Of a DNA stretch of 64,000 nt, positions 1 to 7,694 are shown piece after piece (within the stretch, counting starts at the first letter, position 1; the number at the start of each line of letters is the position of its first letter). The notes under the pieces were generated by a model. It was not told the origin of the DNA. It did no database searches and saw nothing but the letters and a program-made list of their open reading frames with translations. Origin of the DNA: JAGXQV01 sp964527565 (GTDB lineage: Bacteria; Pseudomonadota; Gammaproteobacteria; Burkholderiales; Sulfuricellaceae); contig CAZGOY010000002.1 of the NCBI GenBank assembly GCA_964527565.1, positions 72,956-136,955 on the forward strand. Reading direction: 5' to 3'. Position numbers and translations under genes: made by a program.

Positions 1-65
1 TCGTTCTCCAGCTCCCGGACGGTGATCGGCGGGATTTCCTTTTTCAGTACCTGTATCTTGTTCAT
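1..65 (-). CDS. Partial gene, N-terminus only, unidentified
   Basis: The first 21 codons of a minus-strand gene run off the left edge of the window. The reading starts at an ATG (complement of 63-65) and gives MNKIQVLKKEIPPITVRELE before the edge. It lies 107 bases downstream of the pgl stop in the same orientation, so it may be a later member of the gnd-zwf-pgl transcription unit. No family can be named from so few residues; a sugar kinase or another carbohydrate gene would fit the neighbourhood, but that is only context. Confidence 0.45.
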   Translation of the reverse strand, partial: MNKIQVLKKEIPPITVRELEN

Positions 66-172
66 GGTGTCGGTTTTCGCTGACAACCGTCATGATAGAT
101 CATGGCGCGGTGTGCCGGACAGCCTACGGCGAGAGGCAGTCCATGCCTACGCAAGGCGGCATCCGGGCCATT

Positions 173-868
173 TCATGCCCCGCCCGCCTCGACGAATATG
201 TCCACCCCGCCGGGCGGGCGGATGGCGGCGGCAGGAATCGCCTCGCCCTGGCGCCAGCGCGCGAGCGCATCCTGTTTGCCGTTGCCGGTCACCAGAAACA
301 ATAGCTGCCGCGCGCGGCTCAAGCGCTGCGCGCTCAGGCTGATTCTGTCCGGCGGCGGCTTGGGGGCGCCGTGCACCGGAAGCACCGTCGGCGAACCGGG
401 TGCGTCGCCCCACTCATGGCCGGGAAACAGGCTGGCGGTATGGCCGTCTTCCCCCAGGCCCAGCAACACCAGATCGAATGCGGCGACCCCCTCCAAGGCG
501 TCGGCATACGCGCACGCCCCGGCTTCCGGGCCTGCCTCGGCAGGAATGTCATGGATCTGCGCAACGGGAATCGCCACCTGGTCGAGCCAGGCATCCCGCG
601 CCATGCGCGAATTCCGCTCAGGATCGGCAGGCGGCAGACAACGTTCGTCGCCGAACCAGACATGCCATTTGTCCCACTGCGCCGCTTCGGCGCACAAAGC
701 CCGATACACCGCGCGCGGCGTTGTTCCGCCCGCCAGGACGACATGAAAGGCGTCGCGCGAGGCGATGGCTTCTGCTGCCGCGCTGCGTATCCATTCCAGC
801 GCCCGGTCGCGCACCGCATCGGCGCCGGGAAAGTTGTGCCAACGAATAATCTGACTGATTTCATTCAC
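173..868 (-). CDS. pgl: 6-phosphogluconolactonase
   Basis: Hydrolyses 6-phosphoglucono-delta-lactone to 6-phosphogluconate in the oxidative pentose phosphate pathway; cytosolic. The 231-residue product has the usual family length and motifs: an LAGGTTPR sugar-phosphate loop near the N-terminus, WFGDERCLPP with NSRMA following, and GLGEDGHTASLFPGH in the middle. I start it at a GTG (complement of 866-868) because AAGGAGGA sits 8 bases upstream; an upstream in-frame codon at 904 lies before this ribosome binding site and is less likely. It follows the GIY-YIG nuclease gene by 32 bases. Normally pgl follows zwf directly; here an island of about 7.6 kb separates them. Its first 36 codons and ribosome binding site are repeated at 7423-7544. 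Confidence 0.93.
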   Translation of the reverse strand: MNEISQIIRWHNFPGADAVRDRALEWIRSAAAEAIASRDAFHVVLAGGTTPRAVYRALCAEAAQWDKWHVWFGDERCLPPADPERNSRMARDAWLDQVAIPVAQIHDIPAEAGPEAGACAYADALEGVAAFDLVLLGLGEDGHTASLFPGHEWGDAPGSPTVLPVHGAPKPPPDRISLSAQRLSRARQLLFLVTGNGKQDALARWRQGEAIPAAAIRPPGGVDIFVEAGGA

Positions 869-882
869 GCCGGAAATCCTCC
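761..882 (-). repeat. Direct repeat copy A: pgl ribosome binding site and 5' coding end
   Basis: This 122-bp stretch covers the pgl Shine-Dalgarno, start and first 36 codons. It aligns without gaps to 7423-7544 in the same orientation with about 15 mismatches by hand count, roughly 88% identity. Similarity stops abruptly on both sides. This copy belongs to the intact pgl gene. Confidence 0.9.
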
Positions 883-900
883 TTGGGAAAAAAGCCCGGA

Positions 901-2082
901 TCACCCCGTCAACCGGGCCGTTTTCGGATCGTAGACCACCTCGGTGATAGACCCATCCCGAATGCGCTGAACCGCTTCGTCAATCACCTGGAGCGGCACC
1001 AGGAACCATTCCCGTGGTTTCACCGGATGCCCGAAGCGGTCTGAGAGGGTCAAGTCGAGCTGGGCGGCACCGAACAGGCGATGGAAGATATTCTCCAGCC
1101 GGGTTCGGTTCAGGTTGTGAAGCTTGTAGGTGGCGACCACCTCCACATCGGCCAACAGATAGGTGGCGTCCTTTTCCGCGCCCGCGATGCGGGTCTCTAC
1201 CTTGCCGCCGGTCACGCCGATCTTGTGGATCAGCTCGCGGTGCTCGGCGACGAAGGGGTGGCTGGACAGGCTGCGCAGCACGTAGATGGTTCCGCTTTCG
1301 ATGTCGTCCGCTTCCGGCGCATCGCCGAACAGCGGCCCCAGGTCCGGGTCGGTCAGGCGGCGGCCCGTCTCGTCCTTGTAGAGCGCCCGTTGCAGCGAGC
1401 GACGCAGCAGGTTGCTTTCCGTGCCATTGGCGTAGATAACGCGCAGACGCGCATCACTTTCACCGTTTGGCGCCTTGATGCTTTCGCCGACTTCGGCCAC
1501 GTAGGCAAGCTGCCCGCCGACGATGAAGTAGTTCCCGCCGGCAATGCTGGTATCGCGTCCGAAGCGCCGCGTTATGCGCACACCAACCTTCAACTCTCGC
1601 TCCACCTGCTCGAACAGCGGTTGAAATTTATCGAAATCCGCGCAGGGAATGCGGTCGGCGATTTCCTCCGCCGCACGCTTTTCCGCACTGGAACGGACAT
1701 GGCGCAGCACGGTGATGTCGTCCCGGTCGGCGGATTCATCGCCCAATCCCAACTCGGCCAGCAAGGCATCTTCGTCCAGATCATCCACATCCGCCGGGGC
1801 CGCCACTGTCCCGGACAGCAGACCGGGGCCATCCAGCCCGGCCAGCAGGGTTTGCGCTTCCGGCAACTTGCGCAACTGATCCAGGCGCACCGCGTACAGG
1901 CGCTCGAAGATGTCGCGACCCTCGCCGTGTAACGGGGCACGGCCGTGAGCCTGATGGAAACGCAGAATATCCTCAAAGCCGGCGATGATGCGTTCCTCGC
2001 GCGGGGTTCGGCTGGAGGCCTTGAGCGGGGCGACTTCAAGACCAAGATCAGCCAGCAGTTCGTCTTCGTCAATTTCAGCCAT
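901..2082 (-). CDS. GIY-YIG family nuclease, restriction-associated
   Basis: Predicted endonuclease of 393 residues. The C-terminal third has GIY-YIG features: GTIYVLRSL at about 264-272, HKIGVTGGKVETRI at about 286-299 as the YIG side, and LENIFHRLF with a candidate catalytic glutamate at about 330. The rest is specific to this group. It contains two copies of a short acidic motif, DEDELLADLGLE near residue 6 and DEDALLAELGLG near 103, perhaps a binding peptide. Its start overlaps the helicase stop by 8 bases, implying translational coupling and a joint function. Genes of this type accompany MmeI-like methyltransferases and DEAD/DEAH helicases in restriction-type operons. The fold call is fairly confident; target and activity are unknown. 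Confidence 0.75.
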   Translation of the reverse strand: MAEIDEDELLADLGLEVAPLKASSRTPREERIIAGFEDILRFHQAHGRAPLHGEGRDIFERLYAVRLDQLRKLPEAQTLLAGLDGPGLLSGTVAAPADVDDLDEDALLAELGLGDESADRDDITVLRHVRSSAEKRAAEEIADRIPCADFDKFQPLFEQVERELKVGVRITRRFGRDTSIAGGNYFIVGGQLAYVAEVGESIKAPNGESDARLRVIYANGTESNLLRRSLQRALYKDETGRRLTDPDLGPLFGDAPEADDIESGTIYVLRSLSSHPFVAEHRELIHKIGVTGGKVETRIAGAEKDATYLLADVEVVATYKLHNLNRTRLENIFHRLFGAAQLDLTLSDRFGHPVKPREWFLVPLQVIDEAVQRIRDGSITEVVYDPKTARLTG

Positions 2083-4183
2083 TGCTTGCCCCGCTTTGCT
2101 TGGCGGTTAACTCCTGAGCCTTGTAACGCGCAAAAGCGGCCACGCCTTCGGCCATGCGCTTTTCCCAGGCGTCGGCGGAATTAATGTCCGGCAGGCGGCC
2201 TCGCTCCTTTTTGAAAGTTCTGGCGCGGGCGGCAAGTTCAACTGCCTCATCACGTGGAATGCTCACCTTCTTGGCGGCAATGCTGGCCTGTACCTGGCGC
2301 AGTGATTTCTCGTCCATCGCTTTCGCCAGCACGGCATAAGCGGCATCGAAGGGGTTGATGCGGTCGATCAGGTCAATATCCAGATTACGCACATTAACGA
2401 ACTTGCGCACCCCATCCAGCAAGGCGGTGCTGCCTTGCGCCACGCTGCCGCTGGCATCAAGCTGAGCCAGCGCCAGCTTGGCCTGCTGGGTGATATTCAT
2501 GACCGCGATGGCGTGTTGGCGGATGGCTTCCTGGTCGGTATCGCTCAAGTCCGGGTAACGCTCGCGCACGATCTTGCCCATGCGCAGCTGGGTCAGCTCT
2601 TCCGGCAGGGTGTTTTCCTGGTCGAACAGGCCGCGCTCCAGAACGATTTTGTCCTGCAGGAAACTGGTGACGACCTCGTTCAAGTCCTCCTTGCAGATGC
2701 GCGTGGCTTCCGGGCTTTGCGGCGTCGCCAGCCCGTTGATCTCTACATGAATCTGGCCGCTGTCCGGGTTCACGCCGATATTGTGGCCGCCTTCCCTATA
2801 GCCACCTTCGTAATCGAAACCTGGCTGCGGGCCGGCATTTTTGGGCGTGAACTCAAAGCGCGGCGCCAGCACCTGCTCCATCAGCAGGCTCGCGGAAATG
2901 GCCTTGAGCATGTCGTTCACTGCCTCGGCCACCGCTGCCTGGTCGGCGGCGGGTTCCGCTATCAGGTTGGTGAAGCGCGCCCGTTCCTTGCCCTCGGCGT
3001 CACGGGTGGCGCGTCCGATGATCTGGACAATCTCAGTCAAGCTGCTACGGTAACCGATGGTCAGCGCGTGTTCGCACCAAATCCAGTCGAAGCCTTCCTT
3101 GGCCATGCCCAGGGCGACGATAACGTCCACATGGTCGCGGTTGTTCTTCTGCGCCGGGTCTTTCAGCGCGGCGAGCACGCGGGAACGCTGGGCCAGATCG
3201 CTGTCGTCAACCAGGTCCGCCACCTTCAGCATGCGGCCATTTCCGGTTTGTATCTGGTGAAAACCGGTAGCGGGATCGACCCCTTTCCATTCGCCCAGCG
3301 CAAGCATGATGTCGTTGACCTCGCGCTCCTTGTCCTTCAGGCTTTCACGGGCATTGACATTGGGAATGTGGACGATGGTCTTGAGTGCCGGGTCCAGCAC
3401 CTTCTCCACAGCCTCGACATAACGGCCAGTATAGAAAAAGTAGCCGATGTCCAGCGACTTCAACCAGTTGTAACCATTCAACTGCTGGTAGTAGGTATAC
3501 GTCACCGTCTCGAAGCGCGCCTCGTCCTGCGGGGCCAGCACCGCCACGCTGTCGCCCCGGAAATACGAACCGGTCATCGCCACCACATGCACCTTGTCGC
3601 GGGTGATGAACGCGCCCAACTGATTGCCCAGCACATTGTCCGAGTTGCTGGAAACATGGTGAAATTCGTCAATGGCAATCAGGCGCTCATCAAAAGCCTG
3701 AACGCCCAGCTCTTCCACCGCGAAGCGGAAGGTGGCGTGGGTGCAGACCAGCGTTTTGTCCGGGCTTTCCAGAAACTTGCGCACCGCCTCCACCTTCGAT
3801 TTTGCCACGCGCGCCTCGTCAATGCCGGGGGCATTGCACAGGTTCCATTGCGGGGCCACCTGCCAATCCCAATGGAAGCCGAACCGGCCCAGGGGTTCAT
3901 CGGCGAAGCTGGCGCCGATGGAACGTTCCGGCACCACGATGATCGCCTGTTTCAAGCCCTGGTTGTGGAGCTTGTCCAGCGCGATGAACATCAGCGCGCG
4001 CGATTTGCCCGAAGCCGGGGGCGATTTGATGAGCAAATACTGTTCGCCGCGTTTGGCATAGGCGAGCTCCTGCATGGCGCGCATCCCCAGCGCGTTGGCC
4101 TTGCTGGAAGCACCGGTGCGGGCAGTGGTGATGGACACCGACGGCACGGTGTAGGTGTTGGTGGGGTTGGTGGTGGCGTTCAT
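2075..4183 (-). CDS. DEAD/DEAH-box (superfamily 2) helicase, restriction/defence type
   Basis: Predicted ATP-dependent nucleic acid translocase of 702 residues. Visible motifs: Walker A PPASGKS at about 55-61, motif II DEFH at 172-175, a motif III-like MTGSYF at about 203-208, motif V ALGMAKEGFDW at about 357-367, and motif VI QIIGRATRD at 387-395. Both RecA-like lobes are therefore present and no frameshift is seen. The C-terminal 270 residues match no domain I can name. It is preceded by a 70-base gap after the methyltransferase chimera and overlaps the nuclease gene, so helicase and nuclease probably act together as the effector of a restriction-type system. Substrate and sequence specificity cannot be read from the sequence. 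Confidence 0.82.
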   Translation of the reverse strand: MNATTNPTNTYTVPSVSITTARTGASSKANALGMRAMQELAYAKRGEQYLLIKSPPASGKSRALMFIALDKLHNQGLKQAIIVVPERSIGASFADEPLGRFGFHWDWQVAPQWNLCNAPGIDEARVAKSKVEAVRKFLESPDKTLVCTHATFRFAVEELGVQAFDERLIAIDEFHHVSSNSDNVLGNQLGAFITRDKVHVVAMTGSYFRGDSVAVLAPQDEARFETVTYTYYQQLNGYNWLKSLDIGYFFYTGRYVEAVEKVLDPALKTIVHIPNVNARESLKDKEREVNDIMLALGEWKGVDPATGFHQIQTGNGRMLKVADLVDDSDLAQRSRVLAALKDPAQKNNRDHVDVIVALGMAKEGFDWIWCEHALTIGYRSSLTEIVQIIGRATRDAEGKERARFTNLIAEPAADQAAVAEAVNDMLKAISASLLMEQVLAPRFEFTPKNAGPQPGFDYEGGYREGGHNIGVNPDSGQIHVEINGLATPQSPEATRICKEDLNEVVTSFLQDKIVLERGLFDQENTLPEELTQLRMGKIVRERYPDLSDTDQEAIRQHAIAVMNITQQAKLALAQLDASGSVAQGSTALLDGVRKFVNVRNLDIDLIDRINPFDAAYAVLAKAMDEKSLRQVQASIAAKKVSIPRDEAVELAARARTFKKERGRLPDINSADAWEKRMAEGVAAFARYKAQELTAKQSGASNG

Positions 4184-4244
4184 GGTTCGTCCAAAGATAA
4201 TGGGGGCCGGGCTCTATAACGGTGCAGAGAAGCAATACCTTGCA

Positions 4245-4280
4245 CATCCGTTTTCATCCGTTTTCATCCGTTTTCATCCA
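4245..4280. repeat. 10-bp tandem repeat across a stop codon
   Basis: The unit TTTTCATCCG (plus strand) is repeated about 3.6 times in tandem. On the minus strand this reads as repeated GGATGAAAAC and covers the last codons and the TGA stop (4254-4256) of the methyltransferase chimera. Because 10 is not a multiple of 3, loss or gain of a unit would change the reading frame and C-terminus. Confidence 0.85.
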
Positions 4281-6935
4281 ATTTTCAGATGGGCTCGCCT
4301 GAGCGTGGCCTGCGTACTCGACATACATCGAAGCCCGCCCAGCACCACGCAGCTCAATCTTGTGGGCAACGACGAGGCGGCGCAAAAGCTCTTTGCCCTG
4401 CCCCTCCGTCAACCGACATAAATTCATCACTTCTGCCCGTTTTATTTGCCCGTGCTGCCGGATGTAGCTCAGTACCATTTGCTCATGCTGAATCGGGCCA
4501 AAACCCACTTGGCGCGTGTAGGCAGCCTTGTCGCTCACCACCGAATAGACCGATGCCGACAAAGTGTAGCTGCGCCCACGGGTGTTGCCATGCGCCTCAA
4601 CCAAACCCGCTTCAGTCAATGCCTCCAGCGTGCGTTTGGCACTCGCCGCATCGCGCTGGATATGCTGGGCCAAGCCTTCAGCCGAGAGTCGCTTGAACTC
4701 GCGCAAGGCCCCCAGCGCAATCAGTGAGTCAATCGGCAGCTCAGCGTTACGCTGACGCTCGATGTCCACCACCATGCGACGGAAGTCCACATCGGCAGGT
4801 ACTGTGGGCAATTGCAGCACCACCGTTTGCGCATCCGTGCGGCCATAGTCCGGCGCAGGGCGGCCAAATTTGAGCATGCCGCGATAAATCGTATCCACCC
4901 CACGGCCTGAGCGCTCGACCACACCGATGCGCTTCATGGCATCGGCCAAGGTGCGGTTACGCGGACGCGGCTCCGTCACCAGCAAATTGGCCAGGGTCAC
5001 GCCATCCACCAGGCCGCCGGGATTGCTGATCACCAAGGCCTCATCTTCCAGCCGCACATGCACAGCCCCCATCAAGTGGTAGTCGCGGTGAATCAGCGCA
5101 TTGGCCACTGCTTCACGAAATGCCGCCATGTCCACCAAGGGTACCGGCACACGGAACAGCCCCACCTGCAATTCCTGTTCGGGGTTATATGGGCGAAAGT
5201 TCGTTTCCAGCCAATCCAGCGCCTTGAGCAAAGGAAAGCGGCGGAACTCGTTGAACCGCACCGCTTGCTGCGCGAGCACCTGAAATGCCAGCTCATGCGT
5301 GGCCACGCGTTGCTGCAACGCAGCCTCGCGACCGATCAGCAGCAGACCCGTAAGTGTTGGTACACGGTTCCCGTCGGGCTGACGCTGGGTGAACCCCAGT
5401 GCGCCGTCCAGCGCCTCATCGTCCAGATCCAGCAGCACACGATCACCGCCATAGTGTTGTACTGCCTGGCGCAGGCGCTCGCGCTCCAGCGGGTCAAAAT
5501 CCGCCAGCGTGCATCCCGCCACAGGCTGGGCAGACACATCGACCAGACCAAAGCTCGACGCACGGCTGATGCGCTCGTGCGGCAGCATGGGCACGCATTC
5601 TGGCGCGCCATCGTGCTTGATGCGGCGACGCAAATACACCCCGGCGCTGGTGGCGACCTCCGTGCTGGACTTGGACACCAGAATGCGCGCCACGCGAATG
5701 CCGGAAAACTCCAGATCGCTGACTACAACAGCCAGAGAAGGCGAGGTTCTGGCAGCCACCAACCCCGGCAAACCCGCCAGATTCCGGTGCGCCTCGTGCA
5801 ACCCGGTAGGTGTGCCATCGTCTTCAACGCCCAGCCAAAGTTCCCCGCCTTCGGTATTGGCCAGGCAAACCAAGGCCTCGACCAGCTCGCGGATGCGGGC
5901 CATGCGGCGGCGCAGGTTGAGCAGCTTGATCTTGTTGTCGCCCGCTTCAGCCAAGGCGGCGCGCAGGTCATCGAGGAACAGGGGGTTCAACACCTTGAGG
6001 ATGTTGGGCACGCTGGTGTAGTGCATGCCCAATGCGCCGCGCTCTTCGTCGTCGGCCACGGCCTGGATCATGCTGCCGAAGATGTCGGGGTTGATCTGCT
6101 TCCAGTTCAGGTTGCCGGCATGGATCAGGTAGGTGCGCGCCATGCGGGTGAAGCGCGGCACCGCCGTCGAGCCGGAAAACAGGCCGCCGTTGACGTAGGG
6201 GAAGCCATCGGCCCAGTTGGGCAAACGGGGCTGGACAGCGGCGCGCTCGGCGCTTTTTATATTCATGGCGCGGAAAATTTCGGACAACACCGCGTGGGTG
6301 TTGCTGCCATCGCGCTCGCTCATCTGCTCGATGGTGCGGGTGAACAGCCCTTCGCCATTGAAGATGTCGGTGTCTTCGGCAAAAAAGCAGAACACCAGGC
6401 GGGCCATGAAGTGATTCATGTCGGGGCGGCGCTCGTCTTTTGCCCACTCCGGGTTTTCGCGCAGCAATTCGACGTAGAGCTTGTTGAGCCGCCCGGTGGC
6501 GCGCACGTCGACGGGGTTGTCCTTGATCTCCCTGATGGTGGAGATGCCGGCCAGCGGCAGGAAGAAGCCGAAGTGATCGGGAAAATCCGGGTAGGCGCAG
6601 GCGAGCGTTTCGCCACCGGCGAGTTCTTCGGCCTCCAGGGTCTCGCCGTCGGTGGCGAGGATGAACTTGGCTTTGGCCTTGGTGGTGACCGGGCTGGCGC
6701 GTAAGGCCAGGAGGGTTTCGCCCACGCTGCCGGTTTCGCATACGGCGATATGAATCTTGTTGCGCTGGAGTATGCCGCCCGGCACGTCCGAGGTATTAGT
6801 GTTGCCACTGCGTAGCCGCTTGAGGGCAGTTTCCTTTTCGCCGAAGGCGGCGAGGAAGACGAAGGGGAACTCTGCCGCGTCGAAAGGCTGAAGAGCCAGT
6901 TCCGATAGGGCGGCTTCAATTTCTACTGCATTCAT
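4254..6935 (-). CDS. Chimera: MmeI-like DNA methyltransferase N-terminus fused to AlbA_2/HATPase_c_4 regulator
   Basis: The 893-residue product has two unrelated halves. Residues 1 to about 348 match the N-terminal and helical spacer regions of MmeI/YeeA-like adenine methyltransferases, ending at LLNLRRRMARIR. In that family the SAM-binding motif FDPACGSGNF follows at once; here it is absent, as are the NPPY-type catalytic motif and the target recognition domain. From residue 350 the sequence is an AlbA_2-type domain (ALVCLANTEGGELWLGV) missing its usual start, then an HATPase_c_4-like domain with EAVANALIHRDY at 608-619, VISNPGG and ERSGRGVD, then winged-helix segments. The junction is near base 5889 and in frame. 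ATGA overlap with the ORF upstream. It cannot methylate DNA by itself; any present role, such as regulation or scaffolding, is unknown. Confidence 0.8.
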   Translation of the reverse strand: MNAVEIEAALSELALQPFDAAEFPFVFLAAFGEKETALKRLRSGNTNTSDVPGGILQRNKIHIAVCETGSVGETLLALRASPVTTKAKAKFILATDGETLEAEELAGGETLACAYPDFPDHFGFFLPLAGISTIREIKDNPVDVRATGRLNKLYVELLRENPEWAKDERRPDMNHFMARLVFCFFAEDTDIFNGEGLFTRTIEQMSERDGSNTHAVLSEIFRAMNIKSAERAAVQPRLPNWADGFPYVNGGLFSGSTAVPRFTRMARTYLIHAGNLNWKQINPDIFGSMIQAVADDEERGALGMHYTSVPNILKVLNPLFLDDLRAALAEAGDNKIKLLNLRRRMARIRELVEALVCLANTEGGELWLGVEDDGTPTGLHEAHRNLAGLPGLVAARTSPSLAVVVSDLEFSGIRVARILVSKSSTEVATSAGVYLRRRIKHDGAPECVPMLPHERISRASSFGLVDVSAQPVAGCTLADFDPLERERLRQAVQHYGGDRVLLDLDDEALDGALGFTQRQPDGNRVPTLTGLLLIGREAALQQRVATHELAFQVLAQQAVRFNEFRRFPLLKALDWLETNFRPYNPEQELQVGLFRVPVPLVDMAAFREAVANALIHRDYHLMGAVHVRLEDEALVISNPGGLVDGVTLANLLVTEPRPRNRTLADAMKRIGVVERSGRGVDTIYRGMLKFGRPAPDYGRTDAQTVVLQLPTVPADVDFRRMVVDIERQRNAELPIDSLIALGALREFKRLSAEGLAQHIQRDAASAKRTLEALTEAGLVEAHGNTRGRSYTLSASVYSVVSDKAAYTRQVGFGPIQHEQMVLSYIRQHGQIKRAEVMNLCRLTEGQGKELLRRLVVAHKIELRGAGRASMYVEYAGHAQASPSENWMKTDENG

Positions 6936-7129
6936 GGGACGCTTTGCCTACTCTCGAAAGATCTGGCTGCATCGGATGCGGCCATTTCCCGTGGGAGCGG
7001 GCTCTTGTGCCCTTCAGGGCATGCCCGCGAGTTTTTTACCAAACAGGCTGAGGCGGTCATGCTACCCAAAACGGCATGGTCCTCAGGCGGCGAAGCATCA
7101 AGTTCAGGCGGCTTGTCTGCACCGCTCAT
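6932..7129 (-). CDS. Small ORF, 65 codons, partly made of a hairpin repeat; doubtful gene
   Basis: The ORF begins at an ATG whose ATGA overlaps the stop of the MazF chimera, and it ends in an ATGA overlapping the start of the methyltransferase chimera, so translation could pass along all three. The first 24 residues (MSGADKPPELDASPPEDHAV...) look like a disordered acidic peptide; the middle is the translation of the hairpin repeat at 6991-7030. No family is recognised. It may be a coupling leader or merely an open spacer. No separate strong ribosome binding site is seen. Confidence 0.3.
   Translation of the reverse strand: MSGADKPPELDASPPEDHAVLGSMTASACLVKNSRACPEGHKSPLPREMAASDAARSFESRQSVP
6991..7030. 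repeat. REP-like hairpin repeat, copy 1
   Basis: GTGGGAGCGGGCTCTTGTGC begins an imperfect palindrome. Outer arms GCGGGC (6997-7002) and GCCCGC (7023-7028) enclose an inner perfect hairpin TGCCC-TTCA-GGGCA (7008-7021). The segment CTCTTGTGCCC and its preceding G-rich part recur in the element at 37376-37482, so this looks like a dispersed extragenic palindrome family. Confidence 0.65.
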
Positions 7130-7530
7130 TTTGCAATCCCGAAAAATACGGCCAGGCAACGCTCAACCTCCACCAACGCATCGGCATCAATACGCCCGAA
7201 GGCCTGTCCTACCTTGTTGCGCTTTACAGTCATAGCCTTATCCAGCATCACCTGGGAAGGTTTCTGCAAACCGTTCTCGGTGCTTGGCTGCACGGTGATA
7301 CGCAACAGCGTCGCGGCAACCAGCGTGCTCGTCACCGGCAGCACTGTAACGGTAGCGTGTTCGCCAAATTGGTCGGCCTGAATGACCAAGGCGGGCCGTG
7401 GTTTTCCGAAGTCGCCTTGCATGGCGATGGCCTCGGCTTCCGCCCGGCATATCCAACCCAGCGCCTGGTCGCGCACCGCATCGGCACTGGGAAATTTGTG
7501 CCAACGAATAATCTGACTGGTTTCACTCAT
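7126..7530 (-). CDS. Chimera: Pgl N-terminus fused to MazF/PemK-type toxin domain
   Basis: The 134-residue product starts with a copy of the first 36 residues of the neighbouring 6-phosphogluconolactonase (MSETSQIIRWHKFPSADAV... against MNEISQIIRWHNFPGADAV...). From about residue 37 it changes to a MazF-family sequence: GDFGKPRPALVIQ, then VTVLPVTSTLV, NGLQKPSQVMLDKAMTV and a C-terminal VERCLAVFFGIAK. MazF toxins are ribosome-independent RNases; the first strand (normally MKRGDI...) is what the Pgl segment has replaced, while the RPALV arginine and the TVLPVTS segment remain. The ATG at 7528-7530 with GGGAGG upstream is the duplicated pgl translation start. No recognisable MazE-type antitoxin is adjacent. 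Whether the hybrid folds or cleaves RNA is unknown. Confidence 0.8.
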   Translation of the reverse strand: MSETSQIIRWHKFPSADAVRDQALGWICRAEAEAIAMQGDFGKPRPALVIQADQFGEHATVTVLPVTSTLVAATLLRITVQPSTENGLQKPSQVMLDKAMTVKRNKVGQAFGRIDADALVEVERCLAVFFGIAK

Positions 7531-7544
7531 GCCGGAAATCCTCC
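7423..7544 (-). repeat. Direct repeat copy B: diverged pgl 5' end feeding a toxin ORF
   Basis: Ungapped 122-bp match to 761-882, about 88% identical by hand count, including GGAGGATTTCCGGC before the start codon. Here the start is ATG rather than GTG and the frame stays open into a MazF-like domain. The divergence argues against a very recent duplication. Confidence 0.9.
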
Positions 7545-7694
7545 CTACCTCCAATGCTTCATCACCCGCTCATGAAATATTCGGCTCACCCCACCAGCCA
7601 GGCTGAAATGGTAAGGGCCTTTCAACGACTCACGAGCCAGGTCGGACTGAGGGCTGTGCAGGCTGGCGGGCTTATCGTTCGTGTTGTTGCTCAT
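7545..7694 (-). CDS. Small ORF, 49 residues, coupled to vapC
   Basis: The ATG (7692-7694) overlaps the vapC stop as ATGA, and the TAG falls inside the ribosome binding site region of the Pgl-MazF chimera. The product begins MSNNTNDKPASLHSPQSDLA and ends in a basic RIFHERVMKHWR. It sits where an antitoxin for the following toxin would be expected, but it resembles no antitoxin family I know, and it could equally be a decayed remnant. Coupled position on both sides is the main reason for listing it. Confidence 0.4.
   Translation of the reverse strand: MSNNTNDKPASLHSPQSDLARESLKGPYHFSLAGGVSRIFHERVMKHWR

Noticed and set aside
2435..4219. 594-codon plus-strand open frame opposite the helicase
   Set aside because: The minus strand has all helicase motifs; this frame has none and no ribosome binding site.
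5058..6704. 548-codon plus-strand open frame opposite the methyltransferase chimera
   Set aside because: Histidine-, glutamine- and arginine-rich composition typical of an antisense shadow; the minus strand gives recognisable domains.
901..6935. Assignment to BREX or DISARM
   Set aside because: No PglZ, BrxC, DrmA/DrmB or phospholipase D-like genes are visible; gene content instead resembles MmeI-like methyltransferase, helicase and GIY-YIG operons.
7423..7530. Second pgl gene
   Set aside because: Only the first 36 codons are present; the catalytic GEDGHT region is absent.
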